From CAYLNM01 sp964385045 (lineage in GTDB: Bacteria > Planctomycetota > Phycisphaerae > Phycisphaerales > SM1A02), in NCBI GenBank assembly GCA_964385045.1, contig CAYLNM010000030.1, positions 1 through 33,444 of the forward strand: a stretch of 33,444 nt of DNA, written 5' to 3'. The position numbers and the translations under genes are program-made. Position 1 is the first letter of the stretch, and each line of letters opens with the position of its first letter. A model generated the notes under the pieces. That model did not search any database. It had not been told where the DNA came from and saw only the letters and a program-made list of their open reading frames with translations. Below, one piece after another: positions 14,985 through 23,394 of the stretch.

Positions 14985-17864
14985 TCAGCCGTCGCCCGCC
15001 GCCGAGCGCGAGGCGCTCATCGCGTCCAGGGCCTCGAGGCGCCGCTGGTGGAGCTCGCGATCCGGCTCCAGCTGCACGAGGGCCGCGATGTGACCGCGGG
15101 CGCGGGCGAGATCGCCGGTCTCCACCGCGATGGCGGCGGCGAGCTCGCGGCTCGGCGCGTCGTAGGGGTCGAAGCTCACCGCCCGTTCCGCCGCCCGGGC
15201 GGCCTCGACGAGTCGCCGTTCGGCGCGGTGCAGCTCCGCGAGTCGCCGGGCGAGGGCGCCGTTGCGCAGCTCACGGGCGTCGAGGAACTCGAGGTGCGGG
15301 ACCGCGTCGGCGGGACGATCGCTCTCCAGCAGCGCCGCCGCGAGGACGCGGTGCGGGAAGGGATCGAGCGGCCGAAGCTCGGCGTAGCGCCGAAGGTCCG
15401 CGGCCAGATCGCCGGCGACCGGCTCCTCGGCGTCGACCCGCCGCTGCAGGTCGATCCGCAGCAGGTCGGGATGGTCCGGGTGCTCGCGCAGCAGTGCCGC
15501 GAGCAGCGCCTCGTCGAGCTCGGGACGGGTCGGGGCGCTCACCGCCGGGCCTCGCTCGGGCTCGCCCGCGGCGTCGGCGTCTCCGCCGTTCGCCGGCTCG
15601 TCGCCCGGCCCGGGCGCGGGCGGCGTCGGAGGCATGGCCCCCCCGCCCGCGGCGCCGCCGCCGCCGACCTCGCCCGCCTCGCCCTCGTCCAGGGGCGTGG
15701 TGTCCATGGTCGACCGTGGACCGTCGGCCGCCTCGTCGGGCACCTCGACGAGCCGGGCGCCGGCGCGGGACGCCACGAGCTCGCGCACGCTCGGCTCGTG
15801 GGCGAGGCCCCAGGCCTTCACCTGCTCGCCCGCCCACGCGACGAACCGCTCGTAGAACGCCTCGCGGCCGGTGCCGAGCGCGGCCTCGATCGCCTCGGCC
15901 TCGCGGGCGCCGGCGCGGTACTGCCGCAGCAGCTCGATCACCGCGTCCTCGCCCCACCGCTCGGTCATGAACTCGAGCATCCACTCGGACTGGGCGTAGG
16001 CGAGGGCCCGCTCGCGCGGCGTGCGCGGCCGCACGAAGCCCCACTTGATCTCGTCGAGCGTGAAGAGCTCGCCGTGCCGGTGGGCGCTCGCGAGCATCAC
16101 GCAGTCGGACCACGTGCGCGGGGCCTGCTCCATCGCCACCGCCGCTCCCTCGGTCAGCCAGTGCGGAATGCGGTTGTCGGTGGCCGCGAGCGTCACCGTG
16201 TGCGTGTACTCGTGCCGCATCACGCGGATCCAGTCGAAGGGCCCCGAGTGCCGCGAGCGCGGCCCGTCGCGCGGCACCTCCATCGCGATGACGGGCCCGG
16301 TGCACGCCGCGATGGTGAAGATCCGCGGCATGCCGGTGATCCGCACCGCGAACCGGGCGTGGTCCGGCATCAGCTCGACGATCGTCTTGCGGTCGAGGGC
16401 GGTGCGGAAGCGGCCCGCGATGTCGGCGTGCATCGCCTCGAGGGGCCCGGCCATCATCTCGGCGAGGACGCGGTCCTCCCCGTCGCGGTACCGCACGAGG
16501 AAGTGCTCGGTCTCCAGGACGGCGTAGTTCTCCAGCTCCTCGACCAGGGCGAGGCTGTTGGCGAGCCGGGCGTTGAAGGGATCGAGCCGGGCCGCCTCCC
16601 GCAGCACCGCCGCCGCGAGGTCGTCGCGGCCGGCCTGCATCTCCATGAGCCCCAGCAGCAGCCGCGGCTCGCTCCACCCCGGCAGCTGGTCGATCGCGGC
16701 CCGGAGCATCGGGCGGGCGTCGTCGTACTGCCGGAACAGCGAGAGGTACCGGCCGGCCTGCGTGCGGGCGTGCGGGGCTCCGGGGGCGACCGCGTCCCAC
16801 GCCGCGAGGGCACCCGCGAGCTCGGCCTCGTCGTACCGCATCGCGGCGGCGGCGGTGCGGAGCGCCATCGCCTCGCGCTGGCCCGGATGGGCCGCGAGGG
16901 TGCGGTCGAGGATCTCGGCCGCGCCGTCGGGGTCGTCCTGGATCAGCCGCGTCTCGGCGAGCAGGAGCTGGGCCCACGGGTGGCCGGGCCGCAGGCCCAT
17001 CAGGTTCGTGGCCGCGCGGGCGGCGCCGCCGAAGTCGAAGCGGCGGAGGGCGAGCCGACCGAGGCCATACCACGCCTCGGCCGAGCGCGGGTTGAGGGCG
17101 AGGGCCGCGTGGTACGCCTCGACCGCCGCCATCGTGCGGTGCTTGGCCGCGAGCAGGTCGCCCTCGGCCACCAGTGCGGGCCAGTGCAGCCGGTCGAGCT
17201 GCTGGTGCACCCGCGACAGCAGCGAGACGACGTCGCGCCAGGTGCCGGCCGGCGCCCCCTCGATGGTGCCCGCGAGCATCCGGCCGCGGGCGATGGCGAC
17301 GAGGTCGGCCGGCCGCTCGGCCTCCATCGCGGCGGGCACGAGCCGGGCCATGCGATCCAGCACGTCCAGGGCCGCATCGTGGCGGCCGAGCAGCGCGAGC
17401 GCTTCGGCGTGCAGGCGCAGCTCCGCCGCCCCGGGCGACTCGAGGCCGGCGAGCAGGTCGCGCGCCGCGTCGACGCGGCCGACGCGCATCAGAACCTCCG
17501 CCCGCACGGCCGGCGACACCGACGGATCGGCCAGCGCCGGATCGTCGGCGTCCAGCCGTTCCGCCGCGACGAACGCCGCCCGCCGCGGCTCGGCGAGGTC
17601 CTCGTGCGTCCACTGCCCGTGGAACGTCCGCAGGGCGGCCCGCTCCTCGTCGGTGAGCCAGTCGACGTCGAGGGCCGAGCGCACCGCGGCGTCGAGCGGG
17701 AACGCCTCGGGGACGAGCGGGCGCTGTCCCGGCTGGGCGACCGCCGGCCCCGTGATCAGGGCCGGGACCGCCGCCGCGGCCCCCGCGAGCACGCGGGCGG
17801 CGATGCGTCCGGCTCGTCGGCGTCCCGGAGCGGTCGGACGATCGGGGCGGGTCGGGGCGGCCAT
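14985..17864 (-). CDS. Secreted TPR protein with peptidase MA-like metallopeptidase domain
   Basis: A 959-aa exported protein. The signal peptide has an Arg-rich n-region and a cleavage site after AVA (about residue 43). Residues about 100-445 are TPR-like helical repeats (for example around 240-300 and 300-345). A gluzincin domain of the peptidase MA family follows at about 448-690 with HEYTH (551-555) and a glutamate downstream in LTEGAA (E572), the expected zinc ligands H551, H555 and E572. Residues about 705-780 are a Gly/Pro-rich linker, and about 781-950 are a second set of TPR-like helices. ATG at 17864 is preceded by GAGGAG. Such proteins are common in planctomycetes; substrate unknown. 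It follows the LolA-like gene on the same strand after 360 bp. Confidence 0.85.
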   Translation of the reverse strand: MAAPTRPDRPTAPGRRRAGRIAARVLAGAAAAVPALITGPAVAQPGQRPLVPEAFPLDAAVRSALDVDWLTDEERAALRTFHGQWTHEDLAEPRRAAFVAAERLDADDPALADPSVSPAVRAEVLMRVGRVDAARDLLAGLESPGAAELRLHAEALALLGRHDAALDVLDRMARLVPAAMEAERPADLVAIARGRMLAGTIEGAPAGTWRDVVSLLSRVHQQLDRLHWPALVAEGDLLAAKHRTMAAVEAYHAALALNPRSAEAWYGLGRLALRRFDFGGAARAATNLMGLRPGHPWAQLLLAETRLIQDDPDGAAEILDRTLAAHPGQREAMALRTAAAAMRYDEAELAGALAAWDAVAPGAPHARTQAGRYLSLFRQYDDARPMLRAAIDQLPGWSEPRLLLGLMEMQAGRDDLAAAVLREAARLDPFNARLANSLALVEELENYAVLETEHFLVRYRDGEDRVLAEMMAGPLEAMHADIAGRFRTALDRKTIVELMPDHARFAVRITGMPRIFTIAACTGPVIAMEVPRDGPRSRHSGPFDWIRVMRHEYTHTVTLAATDNRIPHWLTEGAAVAMEQAPRTWSDCVMLASAHRHGELFTLDEIKWGFVRPRTPRERALAYAQSEWMLEFMTERWGEDAVIELLRQYRAGAREAEAIEAALGTGREAFYERFVAWAGEQVKAWGLAHEPSVRELVASRAGARLVEVPDEAADGPRSTMDTTPLDEGEAGEVGGGGAAGGGAMPPTPPAPGPGDEPANGGDADAAGEPERGPAVSAPTRPELDEALLAALLREHPDHPDLLRIDLQRRVDAEEPVAGDLAADLRRYAELRPLDPFPHRVLAAALLESDRPADAVPHLEFLDARELRNGALARRLAELHRAERRLVEAARAAERAVSFDPYDAPSRELAAAIAVETGDLARARGHIAALVQLEPDRELHQRRLEALDAMSASRSAAGDG

Positions 17865-18028
17865 GGGCGGGCTCCTCGGGAGGCGGACGACGACGGGCCC
17901 GCGCCGCCCGACGGGGGGTGACACGAGGCCGCACGCGATCAGCACAAGCCTACGTTCGGCCCCGGTCGAACGAGCCGTCGTCCGGCCGGGCCCCGCATCC
18001 GCGACGACCGGAGTGCATCGCCCCACTC

Positions 18029-18073
18029 GCCGGGCCGGTCGCCGGGCCGGTCGCCGGGCCGGTCGCCGGGCCG
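18029..18073. repeat. 12-bp tandem repeat, about 3.7 copies
   Basis: GCCGGGCCGGTC is repeated exactly at 18029-18040, 18041-18052 and 18053-18064, followed by a partial copy ending at 18073. Non-coding. Confidence 0.9.
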
Positions 18074-18177
18074 ACGTCTCCCGGACGTTCGGCCCACGGG
18101 GCCGCCCGCACGCACCGCCCGGCGCGGGCCGCCTCGCGCGAACCGCCCGGCGCACGCCTCGAGACGCGAGCCCCGAA

Positions 18178-18219
18178 CCGCACGCCGCACGCCGCACGCC
18201 GCGAGCCGCCGGCCGCACG
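18178..18219. repeat. Heptameric tandem repeat, 6 units
   Basis: CCGCACG is repeated at 18178-18198 (three exact copies), followed by CCGCGAG, CCGCCGG and a further CCGCACG ending at 18219. It lies immediately downstream of the LolA-like gene stop (18225). Confidence 0.85.
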
Positions 18220-18224
18220 CCGGC

Positions 18225-19184
18225 TCAGCGGATGTCCACGCTCCAGCCGCGCTCCGACGGCGGGTCCACGCTGAGGCGGACCAGCTCGTCCTCGGTGAAC
18301 GCGGGGTCCCGCTCGAGCTCCGTCAGGATCACCGTCTCGACCTTGGCCCCCTTGCCCACGCGGATGCCGAGCGGGATGCCGGTCTCGCGATCGTGGAACA
18401 CCTCGAGCTCGTCGAGGTCGTCGGCGAGCTCGGTGTCCGGCCGCGGCACCAGCCGCACGCCCTCGACCCGCTCGCGGGGCAGTCGGGCGAGCAGACCGTC
18501 CGCGGGCAGGTCGGCCGGCTCGGCCGCGAACTGGGCGAGCACCTCGTCGGGATCCTGCCCCACCGGCAGCGGGAAGCCGCCGGTGCCGAGGTCGAAGGGG
18601 TCGAAGCGCTCGCCGGGCGGGGCGATCGACCGCTTGACGAAGACGCGCGACTCGCGGTCGACCTCCGCCAGCCAGCGGCCCTGGATCGCATAGTGCCGGT
18701 CGCGGCTGCGACGACGGGCGTTCTCGGTGATCGACGTGAAGACGACCGCCAGGCGGTCGCCGCCCGCATCGCCCGGCAACCGCTCGTAGAGCAGGCGGCC
18801 GCTGCGGGCGGTCACGCGGCCCTCGAGAACGTCCTCCACGATGTAGCGCAGGTCGGCCCGGAATCGCTTCATGCCCTCGGTCGCCGCCTCCGCCCGCTCG
18901 AGGATCGCACGGGCGGGGTCGGCGGCGTCGGCGGCGTCGGGACCATCGGCGTCGGTGGCGCCGGGAGCGGCCGCGGGCGGCGTCGCCGGCGGGGCGTGCG
19001 CCGCTCCGCCCGGTCGCGCCGCGTCGCCCGTGCCCGGCGGGGGCGGCGCCTCGTTCCCGCCCGCAGGCGGTGCAGGCGGCGCAGGCGGCGCAGGCGGCCC
19101 CGTCGAGAAGGCGGCGAGGACCGCGAGGACGGCGGACGCGAGGAAGGCGAGGCTGGGCACGGGGCGGCTCCGCGAGGACGTCAT
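18225..19184 (-). CDS. Exported LolA-like protein
   Basis: A 319-aa protein. The N-terminus is a signal peptide or anchor (hydrophobic about 10-28), followed by a long Pro/Ala/Gly linker (29-90) with a PPA repeat. The C-terminal domain (about 92-319) resembles LolA-type lipoprotein carriers: a first helix ILERAEAATEGMKRFRADL, then strands such as GRLLYER and RLAVVFTS, and the segment RWLAEVDRESRVFVKR with FDPFDLG after it. LolA binds lipoprotein acyl chains in the periplasm; many planctomycetes encode several divergent copies with unknown cargo. The ATG at 19184 gives the signal sequence; the ribosome site is weak. It precedes the TPR metallopeptidase gene on the same strand. Confidence 0.72.
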   Translation of the reverse strand: MTSSRSRPVPSLAFLASAVLAVLAAFSTGPPAPPAPPAPPAGGNEAPPPPGTGDAARPGGAAHAPPATPPAAAPGATDADGPDAADAADPARAILERAEAATEGMKRFRADLRYIVEDVLEGRVTARSGRLLYERLPGDAGGDRLAVVFTSITENARRRSRDRHYAIQGRWLAEVDRESRVFVKRSIAPPGERFDPFDLGTGGFPLPVGQDPDEVLAQFAAEPADLPADGLLARLPRERVEGVRLVPRPDTELADDLDELEVFHDRETGIPLGIRVGKGAKVETVILTELERDPAFTEDELVRLSVDPPSERGWSVDIR

Positions 19185-19270
19185 GGCCGGGACCCGGTCG
19201 AGACCCCGGCCCCGGGCAACGGCTTCCCGAGCGTATGCCGGGGTCTCCCGCCGCGGGGCCCGCCGAACGC

Positions 19271-19300
19271 CCGCCGCGGACCGCCACGGACCGCCGCGGA
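19271..19300. repeat. 10-bp tandem repeat, 3 copies
   Basis: CCGCCGCGGA, CCGCCACGGA and CCGCCGCGGA lie in direct succession between the GT-C-like gene and the LolA-like gene. Non-coding. Confidence 0.8.
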
Positions 19301-19370
19301 TCCTCGCCACCCGCGTCCGTGGCCCTGCACGGGCGGCATACGACCGCGTCCGAGGCCGTTGCGTCCGCGC

Positions 19371-20840
19371 TCAGCCCCCCAGCAGCGGCCGCACGAGCGT
19401 CAGGCCGAGCAGCCCGGCCTGGCCGAGCGTCAGGACCGCGGGCCCGAGCCACCACCGCGGCGGGACCCGAGTCGCCTCGTCGCCGTCCTGCGCCGCCGAG
19501 GCACGCAGCACCGTCGCCGCGGCCCACGCCAGCCCGACCAGCAGCAGGGGCTCGGCGTACCGCTGCCACGTCTGCGCGTTGAGGCAGTGGGCCGCGGTCC
19601 AGCCCGCGAGCGACAGGCCGAGGAGCGCGGCGTCCCAGCCCCGGCCGCAGGCCCGCAGGCGGCGGGCCGCGTGCACCAGCACCCACGCCCCCACCGCCGC
19701 CCCGGCGACGAGGACGAGCGAGCGGTCGCCGGGGGCGGGCGTCCGCCGCACCAGCTCCCAGATCGCCCCGCCCCATCGGCCCGCGTCGGGGGCCCACGAC
19801 GTCGGCGGCAGGGCCGCGAGCCCCGCGACGAGCGCGGCGACGAGCAGCGGCCCGCGATCGCGTCCGGACCCAGGGGCGACGAGCACCGGAGCGAAGAACG
19901 CCCCGAAGCCGCCGAGCAGCGCGAGGGTGAGGACCGGCTGGGCCCAGCGGATCCCGCGGTCGTGGTAGTCCGCGAGGGCCGGCGGCACCAGCCCGCCCCA
20001 CAGCGCGACGAGCAGGCCCACCACCGCCGCGGGCAGCACCACGGCCGCCGCCACCGCGGCCCGTTCCGCCGCCCGCCAGCGGTCCCACGGCCGCACGTCG
20101 TCCGGCCCGCCCGCTCGCCCCGGCGGTCGCCGCCGCCACGCCGCCACGAGGCCCGCCGCCGGCACGATCGCCGCCCACGCGTGGATCTGCCGCGTCCAGA
20201 CCGCGAGGCCGACCAGCAGCCCGGCCGCCGCCAGCCGCCGGGGCCCGGTCGGCGCGAGGCCGAGGGCGACCGCCCCGAGGACGAACAGCAGCGCCGCGTT
20301 GTCGGTGGTCAGCCAGATCGCCGCCCCGAGGACGTACGACGAGAGGACGAGCGGGGCGACGAGCAGCAGCCCCGTCCACGGCCCGGCCCGGCGGGCGGCC
20401 ACGCCCCACGCCACGAGCAGCATCGCCAGTGACGCGAGCGACGCCACCGCCCGCAACGCCCGCTCCGAGTCGAGCCCCGCCCGCGCGACCGTCGCCAGCA
20501 CCAGGTGGTAGCCCGGGGCCGTGGCCGACTGCAGGTGCACGAGGTCCGGGGCCGGCAGCTGCTCGGCCAGCGTCCGGATCGTGGGCAGGTGGAAGCGGGC
20601 CTGGTCCTTCGCCTCGCTCGTTCCGCCGGCCCCGGTCGCGATCGGCGGCAGGACGAGCAGGGCGAACACGGCGGCGAGGGCGAGGGCGGCCGCGATCCAG
20701 CGCCCTCGGCCGTCGGCCCGTCCCGCGGCCCCTTCCGCGGCCTCTTCCGCGGACCCTTCCGCGGCCCGTCCCGCGGCCCGTTCCTCGGCCGGTGCCCGGT
20801 GCCGCGTCGCGGCCGAGGCCCCGCGGCCCGTCTCGGTCAC
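19371..20840 (-). CDS. Polytopic membrane protein, GT-C glycosyltransferase-like
   Basis: A 489-aa integral membrane protein with about ten to twelve hydrophobic helices. After an Ala/Glu/Gly-rich N-terminus (1-46, coded by a 12-bp repeat array) comes a first helix (48-69), then a loop with KDQARFHLPTI (78-88) and SATAPGYHL (105-113). An acidic residue followed by HxP in the first extracytoplasmic loop is the hallmark layout of GT-C enzymes, which use polyprenyl-phosphate sugars (ALG10/ArnT-like). TDNAALLF and VWTRQIHAW further on fit that fold. The GTG start at 20840 overlaps the stop of the UbiA-family gene by 4 bases (GTGA). The coupling suggests it uses the lipid-linked sugar whose precursor that enzyme makes. 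Substrate and acceptor are not determinable. Confidence 0.68.
   Translation of the reverse strand: MTETGRGASAATRHRAPAEERAAGRAAEGSAEEAAEGAAGRADGRGRWIAAALALAAVFALLVLPPIATGAGGTSEAKDQARFHLPTIRTLAEQLPAPDLVHLQSATAPGYHLVLATVARAGLDSERALRAVASLASLAMLLVAWGVAARRAGPWTGLLLVAPLVLSSYVLGAAIWLTTDNAALLFVLGAVALGLAPTGPRRLAAAGLLVGLAVWTRQIHAWAAIVPAAGLVAAWRRRPPGRAGGPDDVRPWDRWRAAERAAVAAAVVLPAAVVGLLVALWGGLVPPALADYHDRGIRWAQPVLTLALLGGFGAFFAPVLVAPGSGRDRGPLLVAALVAGLAALPPTSWAPDAGRWGGAIWELVRRTPAPGDRSLVLVAGAAVGAWVLVHAARRLRACGRGWDAALLGLSLAGWTAAHCLNAQTWQRYAEPLLLVGLAWAAATVLRASAAQDGDEATRVPPRWWLGPAVLTLGQAGLLGLTLVRPLLGG
20717..20788. repeat. 12-bp repeat array inside a coding region, 6 copies
   Basis: Six consecutive 12-bp variants of CCCGTCCCGCGG fill 20717-20788. 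Because 12 is a multiple of three, the array stays in frame and encodes four-residue Ala/Glu/Gly/Arg repeats in the cytoplasmic N-terminus of the GT-C-like protein. Confidence 0.85.
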
Positions 20841-21865
20841 GGCCGGTCTCCCGCGTCCTCGGGGCCCATGCCCGTCCCCGTGCCCGCGCCCAAGCCCGCG
20901 CCCGTGCCCGCCGCGGGCGGGTCCATCCCCGCGACGAAGACCATGTCGAGCGCGGTCTGCACCGGCGGCACGAACAGGATCACCAGCGTGCCGACCGCGA
21001 ACAGCGTCACCGCGGCGAGCACCGCGCGGTCCTCGCGCAGGGCCGAGAGCGGACTGTCCGAGGTGCCCCGGCTCGCCCGCCGGTAGAAGCGGTGGATCGC
21101 GACCATCACCAGCGGACTGAGCAGGGCGAACCCGGTGGCCCGTGACCCGAAGAGCGCCCATGCGTGCTCGCTCAGCGCGTACATGAGGTACGTCACGATC
21201 GCGAGGACCGCGCTCATCCCCAGCAGCCAGTTGAGCTCGATGCGGTCGTCGTAGCCGGCCGGGCTCCGCCAGTCGCCGCGGCCCGCGGCGGCGGCGCTGG
21301 AGAGGTCGCACAGCCGCTTGATGAAGCCGAGGTAGAGGCACAGGAAGAAGACGCAGAGCAGCAGCCACGCGGAGATGGGCACGTCGATCGCCACCGCCCC
21401 GCCCACCGCCCGCAGGGCGAAGCCGATGGCGAGGCCGACCACGTCCACGAACAGCACCCGCTTCAGCCCGCCGTTGTAGGCCAGCTGGAGCGCCGCGTAG
21501 GCGACGAGGACCACCGCGAAGCCGGGCCGCATGGCCAGTCCGAGGCCGATGGACGCGGCGATCAGGGCGAGTCCGGTGGCGACCGCGGTGTTCGGGCGAA
21601 CCGCCCCGCTGGCCACCGGCCGCTTCCGCTTGACCGGGTGCTGCCGGTCCTTCTCCGCGTCGAGGACGTCGTTGAGGCAGTAGAAGCCCGAGGCGATCAG
21701 CGAGAAGCACACGAACGCCACCACCGTGTCCAGGGCGAGGATCACCAGCTCGTCCGTCGGCGTCCCCACGGCGAGCAGGCCGGGCAGGGCGAAGACGAAC
21801 GCGGGCAGGACGAAGACGTTCTTCGTCCAGTCGCCGGGTCGCAGGAGCTTCAGCAGGGGCGGCAT
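20837..21865 (-). CDS. UbiA-family decaprenyl-phosphate phosphoribosyltransferase-like enzyme
   Basis: A 342-aa integral membrane prenyltransferase. It has the UbiA motif NDxxDxxxD (N65, D66, D69, D73) embedded in CLNDVLDAEKDRQHPVKRKR, then RPVASGAVRPN, YNGGLKRVLFVDV (D141) and the LRAVGGAVAIDVPISAWLLL segment. These features match decaprenyl-phosphate phosphoribosyltransferase (DPPR synthase, Rv3806c group) rather than menaquinone or ubiquinone UbiA. That enzyme transfers 5-phosphoribose from PRPP to polyprenyl phosphate in the inner membrane, the first step towards lipid-linked arabinose or ribose donors. A Gly-rich tail (about 316-342) is unusual. ATG at 21865 starts the family-typical LRPGDWTKN region. 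It is coupled to the GT-C-like gene by a 4-base overlap. Partners DprE1/DprE2 are not in the window. Confidence 0.85.
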   Translation of the reverse strand: MPPLLKLLRPGDWTKNVFVLPAFVFALPGLLAVGTPTDELVILALDTVVAFVCFSLIASGFYCLNDVLDAEKDRQHPVKRKRPVASGAVRPNTAVATGLALIAASIGLGLAMRPGFAVVLVAYAALQLAYNGGLKRVLFVDVVGLAIGFALRAVGGAVAIDVPISAWLLLCVFFLCLYLGFIKRLCDLSSAAAAGRGDWRSPAGYDDRIELNWLLGMSAVLAIVTYLMYALSEHAWALFGSRATGFALLSPLVMVAIHRFYRRASRGTSDSPLSALREDRAVLAAVTLFAVGTLVILFVPPVQTALDMVFVAGMDPPAAGTGAGLGAGTGTGMGPEDAGDRP

Positions 21866-22426
21866 GGGTCGGGCGGCGGGACGGAGGAGCGAGACGGGGG
21901 TGACGCGGTCGGCGAGACGCGCGGGGGGACGCGGCAGGGGTCGCAGCGGGCGGGGCCGCCGGTCGCGCGGCGGCCCGGTCGGGACCGCGGCGCCGGACCG
22001 CCGGGGGCGCAGGCTACCCGCGGCCCCTCCGTCACGGGATCGACTCGCCGCCCCCGCGGCCGCGAGCGGGCCGAGCCCGCCGCCGCCCGTCGCACCCGGC
22101 CGCGACCCGAACCCCGCCGCACGACCGGCGCCAGCGGCGCCGTCCGTCCGCCGCGACTCCGCCGCGGCGCCGCCCCTCCACCGCGGGGACCGCCGGCCGT
22201 CCGGCAGCCGCCGGTCGGCCGGACCCCGCGCCAGACCCCAGGCCGGCGCCGACACCGGCAGACCTCGACGCCCGCGGCCCGCTCCGCTCCGCCGGGCCCT
22301 CTCCGGGTTTCCCCCCGCGGCACGTTCGCCTACCGTTGCGGTGCATCGGAGGGGCGTCCGGGCCCCTTGGTCGCCCCCGACTCGACCCCGCCGGCCCCCG
22401 CGGCCGGAGACAGCACGGCAGGATCC
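21866..22426. other. Divergent intergenic region, no gene seen
   Basis: A 561-bp gap between the divergent UbiA-family gene and sdhB. It is extremely GC-rich with many short C/G runs. Open frames exist on both strands only because stop codons are rare; none has protein-like composition. It should contain both promoters, but I could not pick out a convincing one. Confidence 0.5.
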
Positions 22427-23245
22427 ATGGTCGCCAACACCGACACCCCCGTCGCCCGCGACGGCAGCCGCACCGTCCGCTTCAAGGTCCGCCGCCAGGA
22501 CGGCCCGGACGGGCTCGCCCGCTGGGAGGAGTTCGACGTCCCCGTCGAGCCCAACGCCAACGTCATCAGCTGCCTGCAGTGGATCGCCGCGAACCCGACC
22601 ACGCGCGACGGCAAGGACTCGACGCCGATCGTGTACGACTCCGGCTGCCTCGAGGAGGTCTGCGGCTCCTGCACCATGGTCATCAACGGCCAGGTGCGCC
22701 AGTCGTGCTCCTGCCTCGTGGACGAGTACGCCCCGAACGACGGCGACATGATCACGCTCGAGCCGATGAGCAAGTTCCCGGTGGTCCGCGATCTCGCGGT
22801 CGACCGCGAGCGATTCTTCCAGGACCTCAAGCGGGTCGAGGCGTGGGTCCCGATCGACGGCACCTACGACCTGGGCAAGGGGCCGAAGGAGTCGCCCGAG
22901 CACCAGCAGATGCGCTACAAGCTCTCGACCTGCATGAGCTGCGGCTGCTGCCTCGAGGCGTGCCCGCAGTACCAGCTCCAGGAGAACCCCGCCGACTGGG
23001 ACAGCGCGTTCATCGGCGCCGCCCCGATCAGCCAGGCCCGGCTCTTCAACGAGCACGGGACGGGCAAGGTCAAGTCCGACGCCCGCCTCGACGCCCTGAT
23101 GGGCCCGGGCGGCGTGAACGACTGCGGCAACGCCCAGAACTGCGTCAAGGTCTGCCCGAAGGAGATCCCGCTCACCGAGTCGATCGCGGCGATGGGCCGC
23201 GCGGTGACGGTGCACGCCTTCAAGAAGTTCTTCACCGGCCGATGA
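22427..23245 (+). CDS. sdhB: Succinate dehydrogenase/fumarate reductase iron-sulfur subunit
   Basis: A 272-aa electron-transfer subunit of complex II. The 2Fe-2S site is C74, C79, C82 and C94 (SGCLEEVCGSC motif). The ferredoxin half has C169, C172, C175 with C243 for 4Fe-4S, and C179, C233, C239 for 3Fe-4S. The spacing and the sequences CLEEVCGSCTM and CGNAQNCVKVCPKEIPL match the Bacillus-type (menaquinone-linked) SdhB more than the E. coli type. The ATG at 22427 has AGGA upstream. No flavoprotein (sdhA) or membrane anchor (sdhC) gene flanks it; it is divergent from a UbiA-family gene and followed by a hairpin. Either the partners are elsewhere or the operon has been split. Confidence 0.92.
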   Translation: MVANTDTPVARDGSRTVRFKVRRQDGPDGLARWEEFDVPVEPNANVISCLQWIAANPTTRDGKDSTPIVYDSGCLEEVCGSCTMVINGQVRQSCSCLVDEYAPNDGDMITLEPMSKFPVVRDLAVDRERFFQDLKRVEAWVPIDGTYDLGKGPKESPEHQQMRYKLSTCMSCGCCLEACPQYQLQENPADWDSAFIGAAPISQARLFNEHGTGKVKSDARLDALMGPGGVNDCGNAQNCVKVCPKEIPLTESIAAMGRAVTVHAFKKFFTGR

Positions 23246-23249
23246 CCCG

Positions 23250-23269
23250 GTCGCGGCCCCGGCCGCGAC
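23250..23269 (+). terminator. Hairpin directly after sdhB
   Basis: GTCGCGGCC (23250-23258) and GGCCGCGAC (23261-23269) are perfect inverted copies with only CC between them, giving an eight-pair stem with a CCCG tetraloop. It begins 5 bases after the sdhB stop. There is no T-run. Confidence 0.5.
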
Positions 23270-23394
23270 GAGGGATCACCCGGGCGCGACGACGCGGCCC
23301 CCGGCGAGCGACCACGCTCCCCGCGGGCCGCGTTCGTGCGCGCGGCGCGGGGGGCGTACCATCCGCCCGACCCGATCCGCACGGAGGCGTCCCC

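Larger units (their letters stand above)
17865..18224. other. Intergenic region with two short-repeat arrays
   Basis: This 360-bp gap between the LolA-like and TPR genes holds no credible gene. It contains a 12-bp array (18029-18073) and a 7-bp array (18178-18219), the second lying 5 bp beyond the LolA-like stop codon. The TPR gene promoter is probably near 17880-17990. Confidence 0.5.

Noticed and set aside
14580..17921. Plus-strand open frame of over 1100 codons
   Set aside because: It is antisense to the TPR metallopeptidase gene and is rich in Arg, Gly, His and Pro. The long frame is a by-product of the very high G+C content.
22127..22141. GGCGCC-AGC-GGCGCC dyad
   Set aside because: Short palindromic hexamers are expected by chance in this composition and there is no supporting context.
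21850..22323. Minus-strand frame in the sdhB/UbiA intergenic region
   Set aside because: Composition is Gly/Arg/Pro-rich and typical of non-coding GC-rich DNA; no ribosome site or motif.
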